From the NCBI RefSeq assembly GCF_004361735.1, contig NZ_SNVV01000003.1, forward strand, positions 186,001 through 250,000: a DNA stretch of 64,000 bases, written 5' to 3'. Shown in pieces: positions 56,001 through 64,000 of this stretch (position 1 is the first letter of the stretch; every line of letters starts with the position of its first letter). The stretch is from Azoarcus indigens (GTDB taxonomy: Bacteria; Pseudomonadota; Gammaproteobacteria; Burkholderiales; Rhodocyclaceae). The notes under the pieces were generated by a model, which did not search any database, was not told the DNA's origin, and saw only the letters and a list, made by a program, of their open reading frames with translations. The translations under genes were made by a program, and so were the position numbers.

Positions 56001-58625
56001 CACCACGTCTATCACCTGGCCCAGGCCAAGTTCCTCCAGGCGCTCGCAATAGCGGTCGAAGTCCTGCTCGCTGCCGATCTCCGGGTTCACCGCGTCGTGG
56101 TCCACGATGTCGTAACCGTGGCTGCTGCCCGGCCGCGCCTTGAGGAAGGGCGAGGCGTAGACGTGGCTGATGCCGAGGTCGGCCAGGTAGGGCAGCACCG
56201 CCTCGGCGGCAGCGAAGCCGAAATCCTTATGCATCTGCAGGCGGTAGGTGGCGCGCGGCACGTCGGCATGTTCGGGGTGGAAGTCGGCCGGGCCGCCGCT
56301 GACCGGCAGCGGCGTGCTGCGGCGCTCCTCCTTCATGGCCGACGCTACCGCGTGCCAGCGCAGGTCGGCGGCCAACTCGCCCAGGCTGGCGGATAGCCGC
56401 CTGCGCCAGTTGGGCTGCATTTCCTCGCTGGTGCCGGGCAGGTTCACCGCCGCCAGCTGGCCGAGCACGTCCTCCAGCTGCACCGCCGCCATCAGCGCCG
56501 GGCTGCGGGCAATGTAGCGGTACACCGCCGGGGTCAGCGCCGGCGGCGGGTCGCCGCCCTCTTCCGCGCTGCGGCGCTCGGCATCGGCGTCCAGCAAGCC
56601 TTCGGCGCCCAGGGCATCGAGCAGCGCATGGCGGTCGGCGCGGCGGCGGGCGATGTGGCGGTCGCGCAGCTCGGTGTCCGGGTAGATGCCGAGCTGGTCG
56701 CGCAGCAGCAAGTCGTAGCCTCGCCAGTAGCCGCGCAGCGTCGGCAGGTCGTGGGTGCCGACCACCGCCAGCGCGGCCGCCGGCCATTCGCCGGGTCGCC
56801 GGAAACCCTGGCCGCCTTCGCTGTATTCGAAATAGAACGGCCGGTAGGACAGCAGGCCGTGGCGGGCCATGGCCTCGCGTATGGCCGGCGGCACGATGCC
56901 GAGATCCTCGCCGATGACGATGCAGCGATGGCGCCGGCTCTCCAGGCACAGCAGGCGCATCAGCGGCTCCAGCGGGTAGCCGATATAGGCACCCACCGGC
57001 GGCTGGCCGTCGGCGCCGCGGACGGCCGGCAGCCAGAACAGGCGCAGCAGGCTCATCACATGGTCGATGCGCAGCGCGCCGGCGTGGCGCATGTTGGCGC
57101 GCAGCACGGCGCGGAAGCTGGCATAGCCCTCGGCGGCGAGCTGGCGCGGCAGCTGCGGCGGGAAGCCCCAGTCCTGCCCGGCCGGGTTGAGTTCGTCCGG
57201 CGGCGCACCGGCATGGGCGCCGAAGGCATGCAGCGACTGCCGCGCCCAGGTCTCGGAGCCGCCTTCGTTCACGCCCACCGCGAGGTCGCGGTAGAGGCCG
57301 ATGCGCATGCCGCGCGCCCGCGCCCGCGAGGCCACCGCATGCAACTGGGCTTCGGCCTGCCACTGCAGGTATTCGAAGAATTCGATGCGCAGTTCGTTGT
57401 CCTGGGCGAAGGCTTCCACCGCGGCGCTGTCCGGGTCGCGGTACTCCGCCGGCCAGGTGGTCCAGCCCCACACCATCGGGTCGTCCGCATGGAAGTGGGC
57501 CTGCAGGGCGTCGAACAAGGCGTGCAGGCGCAGGCTGCGGCCGCCCTCGCGCTGGAAGTCGCGGAACAGGCCGGCGCGCTGGGTACCGCGCTCCAGGTGG
57601 GTGGCGCGGAAATGGCGGTAGAGCATTTCCAGCACTTCGAACTTGGCCGCCGCCACGCCGCGGTAGTCGATCTCGCCGCGGCTGCGCAGGGCGTCCAGGC
57701 GGGCGCGGAATTCGGCGGAGCCGGCCAGCTCGGCGGCAGCGGCACATTCGGCGAAGTCGCGCATGCCCTCGATGTCGATGTAGAGCACGTTCAGCCATTC
57801 GCGGCTGGAGGGGCTGTAGGGGCTGGCCCGCTCCGGGTCGTGGGGGAAGAGCGCATGCAGCGGATTGACGCCGACGAAGTGGGCGCCGGCATCCGCCGCC
57901 AGGTCCACCAGCCGGCGCAGGTCGCCGAAGTCGCCCACGCCCCAGTCGCGGGAAGAGCGCAGCGCATATACCTGCACCGCTGGCCCCCACAGCCGGCCAC
58001 CGGCCGCCGGCTCGGCGCCGGGCAAGCAGGTGGCGGGGCAGATCGCCAGCCCGGCTTCCGCCAGTGGCTGGGAAGAGGAAGCGGAGTCGTACAGGAAAAG
58101 GCGGTGATAGCCCTGGGGCAGGTCCACCGGCAGGGTGATCTCCGCCTGGTAGAGCCGGGCCGGGCCCTCCACCGCGGTGGCGGCTTCGCCGGCCTCCCGC
58201 GCGGCGGCGTGCTCCCGTTCCAGGCCCACGCTTTCGACCGCGCGCACCGCCGCCGCGCCACGGCGCTCGGCGCCGTCTTCCAGCCGGATGCGCCACCACA
58301 GCCTGCCGCCCAGCAGGCCGGCGGGCAGGCGCGGATGCAGTTGCAGGGGCGGCGGCGCTGCCTCCAGCACCAGCATCGCCGGCAGCAGCTGGCTGGCGTC
58401 CTCCGCGCGCAGACGGGCGAGCTCGGCGGTGGCGCGGGCCTCGAGCGCCTCGCTGTCGGCCGGCGTGTCACCGCCCCCGCCGTCCGCGCCCAGCGGGTGG
58501 CCGAGGGCGGCGAGCAAGGCCAGCCGGCTGGAAAGGGGCACTTCGGTTCGCCTGCCCCAGGCATCCTCGAATGCGAGGTCCAGGCCGAGAAAACCGCACA
58601 AGGCATCCACGGCTTCACCCTTCAT
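53061..58625 (-). CDS. malQ-treY: Fused 4-alpha-glucanotransferase and malto-oligosyltrehalose synthase
   Basis: One continuous 1854-residue frame with two enzymes. Residues 1 to about 780 are MalQ (GH77): the nucleophile is in LRIDHVMSLL (about 519), the acid/base Glu in GEDLGIVPP (about 572) and the third acidic residue in GTHDLPTL (about 623). Residues from about 793 (ATYRLQMHKDFGF) are TreY (GH13): nucleophile Asp in GLRIDHPDGL (about 1122), Glu in VVEKIL (about 1265), Asp in STHDSKRSEDVRARI (about 1510). MalQ rearranges maltodextrins; TreY converts the reducing end to trehalose. A stretch of about 95 Ala/Ser/Pro-rich residues separates the first two TreY motifs and is unusual. The gene starts 93 bases after treZ. 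Confidence 0.95.
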   Translation of the reverse strand: MKGEAVDALCGFLGLDLAFEDAWGRRTEVPLSSRLALLAALGHPLGADGGGGDTPADSEALEARATAELARLRAEDASQLLPAMLVLEAAPPPLQLHPRLPAGLLGGRLWWRIRLEDGAERRGAAAVRAVESVGLEREHAAAREAGEAATAVEGPARLYQAEITLPVDLPQGYHRLFLYDSASSSQPLAEAGLAICPATCLPGAEPAAGGRLWGPAVQVYALRSSRDWGVGDFGDLRRLVDLAADAGAHFVGVNPLHALFPHDPERASPYSPSSREWLNVLYIDIEGMRDFAECAAAAELAGSAEFRARLDALRSRGEIDYRGVAAAKFEVLEMLYRHFRATHLERGTQRAGLFRDFQREGGRSLRLHALFDALQAHFHADDPMVWGWTTWPAEYRDPDSAAVEAFAQDNELRIEFFEYLQWQAEAQLHAVASRARARGMRIGLYRDLAVGVNEGGSETWARQSLHAFGAHAGAPPDELNPAGQDWGFPPQLPRQLAAEGYASFRAVLRANMRHAGALRIDHVMSLLRLFWLPAVRGADGQPPVGAYIGYPLEPLMRLLCLESRRHRCIVIGEDLGIVPPAIREAMARHGLLSYRPFYFEYSEGGQGFRRPGEWPAAALAVVGTHDLPTLRGYWRGYDLLLRDQLGIYPDTELRDRHIARRRADRHALLDALGAEGLLDADAERRSAEEGGDPPPALTPAVYRYIARSPALMAAVQLEDVLGQLAAVNLPGTSEEMQPNWRRRLSASLGELAADLRWHAVASAMKEERRSTPLPVSGGPADFHPEHADVPRATYRLQMHKDFGFAAAEAVLPYLADLGISHVYASPFLKARPGSSHGYDIVDHDAVNPEIGSEQDFDRYCERLEELGLGQVIDVVPNHVGVLGADNEWWLDVLENGPASAHADHFDIDWEPPFAELRGKVLLPVLGDQYGLVLENGELALAFAAERGEFYVEYYQHRFPIDPRDYPAILEAGAPAGAREEGGDGQQGDEVELETLLAALRHLPPREVEDAEALAERRRNKEVFKKLLADLYERLPGVRGRVEAALAAFRGTVGEPESFDALDALLSGQAYRLASWRVAADDINYRRFFDVNDLAALRMEHEAVFEATHARILHWVAEGRVSGLRIDHPDGLADPAAYFDRLQARYADAARDARITPWNAVSLSAEETLDGPEASCRSRADRSASARAAAQAALRDGQHAEAGTFLRAPVSPEGLVQGAEPVSTPGTDLGAAASGLATPFPPPASAGGKEQAARPAVTDEHRTLYLVVEKILAEFEVLPADWRIHGGTGYRFANLSNNLFVDPVQESRFNRIYRAFTGESRNFSEVLLEAKHIIMTHSLPGELGTLAYLLHAIAQRDRRTRDFTRSRLRGALVEVIAAFPVYRSYISERGVSAADRRHIERAVEEAAARGLAGDASVLRFVRDVLLSAPTEQDAALRRLKLRFVRRFQQFTAPVMAKAMEDTAFYRYNRLVSLNDVGGDPRTFGVGVEDFHIANERIACSHPFGLLASSTHDSKRSEDVRARIDVLSELPGAWRLALRRWRRLNERRKTRVGDQAAPSANDEYLFYQTLLGIWPWQPPAAAEKAELVERVQAYMLKAVREAKRHTSWMNPEPAYEAALATFVRRTLADEAGFLADFQPFQAVLARYGAYNSLSMLLLKLTAPGVPDIYQGCEGWNFSLVDPDNRRPVDFDAARERLSGLQRDFPDGADAAGLAGMLENLADGRLKHYLLWRALAVRESCERTLRCGRYVPLDVRGPAARHVVAFARVLGRETVVVIATRLLFGLTGGNEARICDPATWAGTLVSMPWRREGMGWRDAIAGRRIPPRPQGPAALPVAEVFGPLPLALLVRDNGGEA

Positions 58626-58718
58626 GGGCAGCTCTCCTGATCCGGAGCGTGGAACGTCGATGCCGCACGGCCGCCCCGGGCCAGCCGTGCAGCGCGGGTG
58701 AATGCACCGCGGCCAGCG

Positions 58719-60650
58719 TCATGGCGCCCTGCCCTCGTCCACCGGCAGCACATAGGCGCGCACCGCCCAGGGGCCGAGCCGGTCCGGCTCGGCGGCGTCG
58801 GCGCCGACGGCGGCGAAAGGCAGCACGCCGGGGCTGGGCAGCAGCGGCGAGGGCTTGTCGGAAAGGTTGGCGCGCAGCACGAGCGCGAAGCCGTCCACCG
58901 TGGTCCAGCGCAGGTCGAAGGCTTCGTCCCCGGCGAACTGCACGCCGCAGCGGCCGGGCACCAGCCAGGGCACCCGCGGTACCACCATGGTCCGGCGCAG
59001 CTCCAGCAGCTTGCGGTAGAAGGCCAGCCAGGCTTGCGCCTCGGGCTCTTCGCGGGCGATCCAGTCCAGCTTGCTGGCGCGGAAGGTGTCTTCGGCGCTG
59101 GGGTCGGGAATGCGCGCCACGTCGGCGCCGCTGAAGCGGCTGAAGCCGGCGAATTCACGCCTTCTGCCCTCTCGTACCGCAGTGCCCAGGTCGCCCTGGT
59201 AGTCGCAGAAATAGAGGAAGGGTGTGGTGGCGCCGGCCTCTTCGCCCATGAACAGCAGGGGTGGCGAGGGCGCCAGCAGTTGCAGCGCGATCAGGGCGCG
59301 CAGCCGCTCCGGCGTGGTGAGCGTGCTCAGCCGTTCGCCGAAGGCGCGGTTGCCGATCTGGTCGTGGTTCTGCAGGAAGTTCACGAAGGCGCTGGCCGGC
59401 AGGCTGGCGCTGGCTTCGCCGCGCACCGCGCCGTGGAAGGGCGAATGCTCGCCCTGGTAGGCGAAGCCCTCCGTCAGGCAGCGCGCCAGGTGCTGCACCG
59501 GGCGGTCGGCGTAGTCGGCGTAATAACCATCGCGCTCGCCGGTGAGGATCACATGGGCGGCATGGTGGAAGTCATCGTTCCACTGGGCGTCGTAGCGCCC
59601 CGGCGTGGCCGGCGGCGCCAGCAGGCTGGCGCGGTTGTCCACGTTCTCGAGCACCAGGTGCACATGGCGGTTGCCGATGCGCGAGCGCACCCGGATGGAA
59701 AGTTCCTCCAGGATGTGCGGCTTGCTGCTGTCGTGGATGGTCTGCACCGCGTCCAGCCGCAGGCCGTCGAAGCGGTACTCCTCCAGCCAGTAGAGGGCGT
59801 TGTGGATGAAGAAGGCCCGCACCGCCGGGCTGGCGGCGCCTTCATAGGCAATGGCGCCGCCCCAGGGGGTTTCATGCCCGGCGGTGAAGAACTGCGGCGC
59901 ATACACGTGCAGGTAATTGCCCTCCGGCCCGAAGTGGTTGTAGACCACGTCGAGGAAGACCATCAGGCCGCGCCGGTGGGCCGCCTGGATGAAGTGCTTC
60001 AGCTCGTCCGGCGTGCCGTAGTGGGCGTGGGGCGCATAAGGCAGCACGCCGTCGTAGCCCCAGCCGCGCCGGCCGGCGCTTTCCGCCAGCGGCATCAGCT
60101 CGATGGCGGTGATGCCCAGCGCCGCCAGCTCGTCCAGCTTGTGCTCGGCGGCGGCGTACGTGCCTTCCGGGGTGAAGGAGCCGACATGCAGCTCGTAGAG
60201 CACCGCGTCTTCCCACGGCCGGCCCTGCCAGTCCTCGTCCCAGGCGAAGGTCGCCGGGTCGAGGATGACGCTGGGGCCGTGCACGCCGTCGGGGTTGAAG
60301 CGGGAGGCCGGGTCCGGCACCTCCAGCTGGCCGTCCAGGCGGAAGCAGTAGCGGTCGCCGGGGCGGGCCTCGGCCACCTTGCAGCTGTGCCAGCCGTCGG
60401 ACTTGGCGCAGGCGTGCGCGCTGCGCTCGCCATTGGCGGGCATCAGGCACAACTCCACCCGCTTCTCCGCCGGCGCCCACAGGCGGAAGCGGTAGCCGGC
60501 CTCCGGGCTGGCGTCATCCACCGGGCGCGGGCCGAAGGGCATGCGATGTACGCAGGCCAGGCCTTGGGGGCCTGCACCGCCCTCGCCGTTGCCGGCGAAA
60601 TGGCCGTGGCGGAGTTGCCGCCCGGCGACATGTCGGGTCCCTGTTCTCAT
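58719..60650 (-). CDS. treZ: Malto-oligosyltrehalose trehalohydrolase
   Basis: A 643-residue GH13 enzyme that cuts trehalose from the end made by TreY. It has an N-terminal carbohydrate-binding domain ([18 protein letters not shown]) and then the barrel with [28 protein letters not shown], nucleophile Asp in [10 protein letters not shown] (about 298), Glu in [11 protein letters not shown] (about 333) and third acidic residue in NHDQIGNRA (about 430). [20 protein letters not shown] is a TreZ signature. Its ATG overlaps the glgC stop by four bases. About 35 residues precede the first domain and may be extra. Confidence 0.95.
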   Translation of the reverse strand: MRTGTRHVAGRQLRHGHFAGNGEGGAGPQGLACVHRMPFGPRPVDDASPEAGYRFRLWAPAEKRVELCLMPANGERSAHACAKSDGWHSCKVAEARPGDRYCFRLDGQLEVPDPASRFNPDGVHGPSVILDPATFAWDEDWQGRPWEDAVLYELHVGSFTPEGTYAAAEHKLDELAALGITAIELMPLAESAGRRGWGYDGVLPYAPHAHYGTPDELKHFIQAAHRRGLMVFLDVVYNHFGPEGNYLHVYAPQFFTAGHETPWGGAIAYEGAASPAVRAFFIHNALYWLEEYRFDGLRLDAVQTIHDSSKPHILEELSIRVRSRIGNRHVHLVLENVDNRASLLAPPATPGRYDAQWNDDFHHAAHVILTGERDGYYADYADRPVQHLARCLTEGFAYQGEHSPFHGAVRGEASASLPASAFVNFLQNHDQIGNRAFGERLSTLTTPERLRALIALQLLAPSPPLLFMGEEAGATTPFLYFCDYQGDLGTAVREGRRREFAGFSRFSGADVARIPDPSAEDTFRASKLDWIAREEPEAQAWLAFYRKLLELRRTMVVPRVPWLVPGRCGVQFAGDEAFDLRWTTVDGFALVLRANLSDKPSPLLPSPGVLPFAAVGADAAEPDRLGPWAVRAYVLPVDEGRAP

Positions 60651-61861
60651 GGCTTCAACTGCCCTTTGCCAACGACGACGACACCGCTGTCGCTGACGTG
60701 GAAGCGGGCGCGGTCGGCTTCGAGGTCGTAGCCGATGCGCATGCCGGGTGGAATGATGTTGTTCTGGTCGATGATGGCGCGCCGCACCTTGGCGCCGGCG
60801 CCGATCACGCTGCGGTCCATGACGATGGAGTCGGCCACCTCGGCGCCGACGTCCACCACCACGTCGCGCCGCAGCAGCGAGCGCTCCACCGTGGCGCGGC
60901 GGATGAGCACCCCGGCGCCGAGCGAGGCGCCGCGGATGTGGCCGTCATGCACCTGGGCGGCTTCGGTCTGGTCCGGCGCGGCATAGATGGGCCAGCGCGA
61001 GTTGGCCATGCAGAAGCGCGGCTCCTCGCCCAGGGTGTCGAAGTGGGCGTCGTAGTAGGCGTCTATCGTGCCGACGTCGCGCCAGTAGCCCTGCTCCTCG
61101 CTGTCCCGCACGCCGGGCACGCTGTTGGTGGAGAAGTCGTAGGCCATCACCCGGTGGGTTTCGCTCATGGCCGGCAGCAGGTTCTTGCCGAAGTCGTGGC
61201 CGCCCTTGGAGTGGGCGCGGGTGAGCGCGTCCACCAGCACATCGGTATTGAAGATGTAGTTGCCCATGGAGGCCAGCGCATGGTCGCTGCGACCGGGCAT
61301 GGGCTCGGCCGTCTCCGGCTTCTCGCGGAAGTCGCGGATGCGGCCAGCGCTGTCGGTGCGGATGATGCCGAAGGAGCGCGACTGCTCCAGCGGCACCGGA
61401 ATGGCGGCCACGGTGGCATCCGCGTTGTTCTCCAGGTGGTAGCGCGCCATCTGGCGGATGTCCATGCGATACACATGGTCGGCGCCGAACACCACCACCA
61501 GGTCGGGCTTCACCAGGTCGATCAGGTGCAGGTTCTGGTAGACCGAATCCGCCGTGCCCTGGAACCACTCGGGGCCGTGCTGCATCTGCGGCGGCACCAC
61601 GGTGATGAAGTGATGCGGGATCACCGGGCTCATGACCCAGGACTTGCGGATGTGCTCGATCAGCGACTGGGACTTGTACTGCACCAGCAGGTAGATCGAG
61701 AAGATCTCCGAGTTGATCAGGTTGGAGAGCACGAAATCGACGATGCGATGACGGCCGTTGAACGGCACAGAGGGTTTGGAACGCTCTGCGGTAAGCGGAT
61801 GCAGGCGGCTGCCTTCTCCCCCTGCCATGACAAATGCGAGTACGGACTTGCCGGCAATCAT
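60647..61861 (-). CDS. glgC: Glucose-1-phosphate adenylyltransferase (ADP-glucose synthase)
   Basis: A 404-residue enzyme from ATG 61861, which has a perfect AGGAGGT ribosome site; the frame is open to 61927. It makes ADP-glucose for GlgA. The nucleotide motif is [22 protein letters not shown], the catalytic Asp region is [13 protein letters not shown], the sugar site is [10 protein letters not shown], and the left-handed beta-helix at the C terminus carries the usual hexapeptide repeats ([15 protein letters not shown]). The protein is allosterically regulated in known members. It heads the glgC-treZ-malQ-treY run, with a promoter region of about 365 bases that contains repeat copy B. Confidence 0.96.
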   Translation of the reverse strand: MIAGKSVLAFVMAGGEGSRLHPLTAERSKPSVPFNGRHRIVDFVLSNLINSEIFSIYLLVQYKSQSLIEHIRKSWVMSPVIPHHFITVVPPQMQHGPEWFQGTADSVYQNLHLIDLVKPDLVVVFGADHVYRMDIRQMARYHLENNADATVAAIPVPLEQSRSFGIIRTDSAGRIRDFREKPETAEPMPGRSDHALASMGNYIFNTDVLVDALTRAHSKGGHDFGKNLLPAMSETHRVMAYDFSTNSVPGVRDSEEQGYWRDVGTIDAYYDAHFDTLGEEPRFCMANSRWPIYAAPDQTEAAQVHDGHIRGASLGAGVLIRRATVERSLLRRDVVVDVGAEVADSIVMDRSVIGAGAKVRRAIIDQNNIIPPGMRIGYDLEADRARFHVSDSGVVVVGKGQLKP

Positions 61862-61974
61862 GATGCACCTCCTAGGGGCACCCGCAGCGACGGGGTGACG
61901 CAAGCGGGGCTGGATTGGGGAAAACATGGTGAAGAGGCTGGAAACACGGGTCTCCGGCCTCGGGATGAGGAAGG

Positions 61975-62203
61975 GGGTCGGGGGTGTTGCCCGCCCCCCT
62001 CGCGGGGAAGGGTTGGGGAGAGAGGGACGCCCCGCCGGAGGCGGCTGCGTTCAGGGCTCCCGGGCCTCTCCCCCTCTCCCCCGGCGCCCGTTCCGCGCCC
62101 CGGCCCTGCGGCCTGACGGCCTCCGGGCGCTCCGGCGGACGAAGCAGTGCTTCGCTTTTCCCCCTGTGCTCCACAAGGGGGGAGGGGAGAAAATCTGCGC
62201 TCA
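61975..62203 (+). repeat. Dispersed intergenic repeat, copy B
   Basis: About 229 bases between topoisomerase IB and glgC. It matches copy A (52809-53033) block by block in the same orientation, including CTCTCCCCCTCTCCCCCGGC, CCGCGCCCCGGCCCTG and GAAGCAGTGCTTCGCTTTT, with a CGAAGCA-G-TGCTTCG hairpin at 62140-62154. It sits upstream of glgC on the same molecule, between two same-strand genes. A terminator-like role is thus only possible for transcripts on the plus strand. Confidence 0.85.
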
Positions 62204-62227
62204 TGACGTTCAGATGGCAGGCGGAGC

Positions 62228-63406
62228 TCATAGCTGCAGCTCCCTGCTCCCCATCCGGTTGGCGGGGGCAGCCTGGCGGGTGGGTTTCGTCGTCTGCCGG
62301 GTGGGGGCGGCCTTGGGCCGGGCCTTCTCGCGCCCTCCTTCCTCAAGCTGAACCACCGACTCCGCCAGTTGCGTCGCCACCGCTTTCTCCGCCACCGCAA
62401 CCGCCTGCCGCTGGCGGCGCAATCCCCGCGCCAACAAGCGGCTGAGGGCCGCTTCGCTGGGGCACAGGCCGCCTTCCCCACCCGCCTCGCCGGCAACCAG
62501 TTCGCCGGCGAGATAGAGGTCGAAGATCACCGGGCAGATGTAGCTGGAGCGGGTCACCGCGGCGGTGTTGCCCAGTTGCGACGCCACCGCGCGCACGCAG
62601 CGCGACAGCATGCGGGCGCCGGTGCGCTGGCAGGTGGGTGCGCCCAGGGCGGTGAGGTACTCCGCCGCCTTCAAGGTGCCGCCCCAGGTGCGGAAATCCT
62701 TGGCGGTGAAGCGGCCCATGGCTTCGCGGATGTAGGCGTTGAGGTCTTCGGCCCGCACCTTGCGACGGCCGCCTTCCTCGTCCTCGTACTGGAACAGCGT
62801 GCTGCCGGGCAGCGCCAGCAGGCGGCCGATGAGCTGGGCCAGGGTGCGATCACGCACCGATTGCTCCTGCTCCACGCCGTGCTTGCCGCGGTAGTGGAAG
62901 ACCACCTTGCTGCCTTCAACCCGTACATGCTGCTTCTTCAGCGTGGTGAGACCGTAGCTGCGGTAGCGGCGGGTGTAGTCGGCGCTGCCCACGCGCAGGT
63001 GGGCACGGTCCAGCAGGCGCACCAGCAGCGCCAGCACCTTGCGCCGCGGCAGGCCGCTGCAGCGCAGATCGGCGGCCACGCGTTCGCGCAGCTGCGGCAG
63101 GGCCTGGGCGAAACGGGCGAGGCGGCGCCATTTGCGCATCGCCTGCGCATGGATGAAATCCGGGTGGTAGCGGTATTGCAGGCGGCCACGGGCGTCGCGG
63201 CCGAAGGCCTGCAGTTCGGCGTCCGCGTCCGGGCTGACGTAGACCTCCTGGTAGGCCGGCGGCACCGCCAGCGCGGCGATGCGGGCGAGGCCGGCGGCGT
63301 CCTTGTACTCGCGGCCGTTGGGGCGCAGGTAGCGGAAGCCGCCTTCCGGCAGCGGCTCGCGGCGCAGGTAGCGTTGCTGCAGCAACTCGGTGGGGAGCGT
63401 AGCCAT
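62228..63406 (-). CDS. Type IB DNA topoisomerase
   Basis: A 392-residue bacterial/poxvirus-type topoisomerase IB, relaxing supercoils through a 3'-phosphotyrosine. The N-terminal domain starts RYLRREPLPEGGFRYL. The catalytic region shows TKDFRTWGGTLKAAEYL-like AKDFRTWGGT (Arg near 237), then RSSYICPVIFDLY with the nucleophile Tyr near 288, and the KKQHVRVEGSKVVFHYRGKHG core. The C-terminal tail of about 40 residues is Lys/Pro/Thr-rich and probably binds DNA. Its ATG lies three bases after the glgX stop, so it is translated with the glycogen genes; no functional link is known. Confidence 0.92.
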   Translation of the reverse strand: MATLPTELLQQRYLRREPLPEGGFRYLRPNGREYKDAAGLARIAALAVPPAYQEVYVSPDADAELQAFGRDARGRLQYRYHPDFIHAQAMRKWRRLARFAQALPQLRERVAADLRCSGLPRRKVLALLVRLLDRAHLRVGSADYTRRYRSYGLTTLKKQHVRVEGSKVVFHYRGKHGVEQEQSVRDRTLAQLIGRLLALPGSTLFQYEDEEGGRRKVRAEDLNAYIREAMGRFTAKDFRTWGGTLKAAEYLTALGAPTCQRTGARMLSRCVRAVASQLGNTAAVTRSSYICPVIFDLYLAGELVAGEAGGEGGLCPSEAALSRLLARGLRRQRQAVAVAEKAVATQLAESVVQLEEGGREKARPKAAPTRQTTKPTRQAAPANRMGSRELQL

Positions 63407-63409
63407 CGC

Positions 63410-64000
<591 letters not shown>

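Noticed and set aside
53349-56396. A 1015-codon open frame on the plus strand
   Set aside because: It is antisense to the MalQ-TreY fusion, whose active-site motifs are intact. The plus-strand translation has no recognisable domain.

Overview
The window is 64 kb of GC-rich DNA. Gene content and order point to a betaproteobacterium, possibly of the Rhodocyclales; that rank is an inference. The indicators are the run mltG-tmk-holB-pilZ-tatD, the chain ygfZ-DUF4936-NRDE, a cyoABCDE quinol oxidase and a periplasmic formate dehydrogenase of the FdnGHI type. No rRNA, tRNA, CRISPR array, transposase or phage structural gene is visible.

Layout. 1-2084: end of a transglutaminase-like gene, a histone-deacetylase-family protein and a DUF429 protein. 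2248-4620: a PAS-GGDEF-EAL protein. 4856-9398 (minus): housekeeping operon mltG-tmk-holB-pilZ-tatD-ankyrin. 9610-11740 (plus): ygfZ, DUF4936, NRDE. 11801-13189 (minus): GNAT acetyltransferase, L,D-transpeptidase, tadA. 13329-20257: sensor kinase, zinc alcohol dehydrogenase, SLC13-type transporter, thioesterase, and a MocR-type regulator preceded by a perfect palindromic operator.

20377-30802 is a formate oxidation module: fdhD, a terminator, the three-subunit enzyme (with Cys, not Sec, at the active site), divergent fdhE, and a sensor kinase plus a sigma54-dependent response regulator. The fdh control region has a near-consensus -24/-12 promoter and two palindromic candidate activator sites about 86 and 109 bp upstream of the predicted start. 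A local formate-responsive, or at least sigma54-controlled, circuit is therefore likely. An AT-rich stretch (about 31180-31560) separates this module from cyoABCDE (31946-36758), which ends at a clear terminator. Formate dehydrogenase delivers electrons to quinone and Cyo oxidises quinol, so the two modules could form one formate-to-oxygen chain.

36967-49703 is an envelope and stress-type accessory region: MgtC-like protein with a hydrophilic tail, PRC-barrel protein, a frameshifted BON-domain gene, BrkB-type membrane protein, hybrid kinase, YqjD/YqjE/YqjK-like set, small charged proteins, a sigma54-dependent regulator divergent from a DUF421 membrane protein, and a HAD-family protein lacking one catalytic Asp.

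49847-64000 is a glycogen/trehalose block: glgA, glucokinase, a single 1854-residue MalQ-TreY fusion, treZ, glgC, a type IB topoisomerase gene and the end of glgX. Together these can make ADP-glucose and glycogen, trim glycogen, rearrange maltodextrins and turn them into trehalose. A roughly 220-bp intergenic repeat occurs twice in this block and once, shortened, at about 18.1 kb.

The observations most worth following are the sigma54/tandem-site control region of the formate module, the MalQ-TreY fusion, the AT-rich stretch upstream of cyoA and the dispersed repeat.
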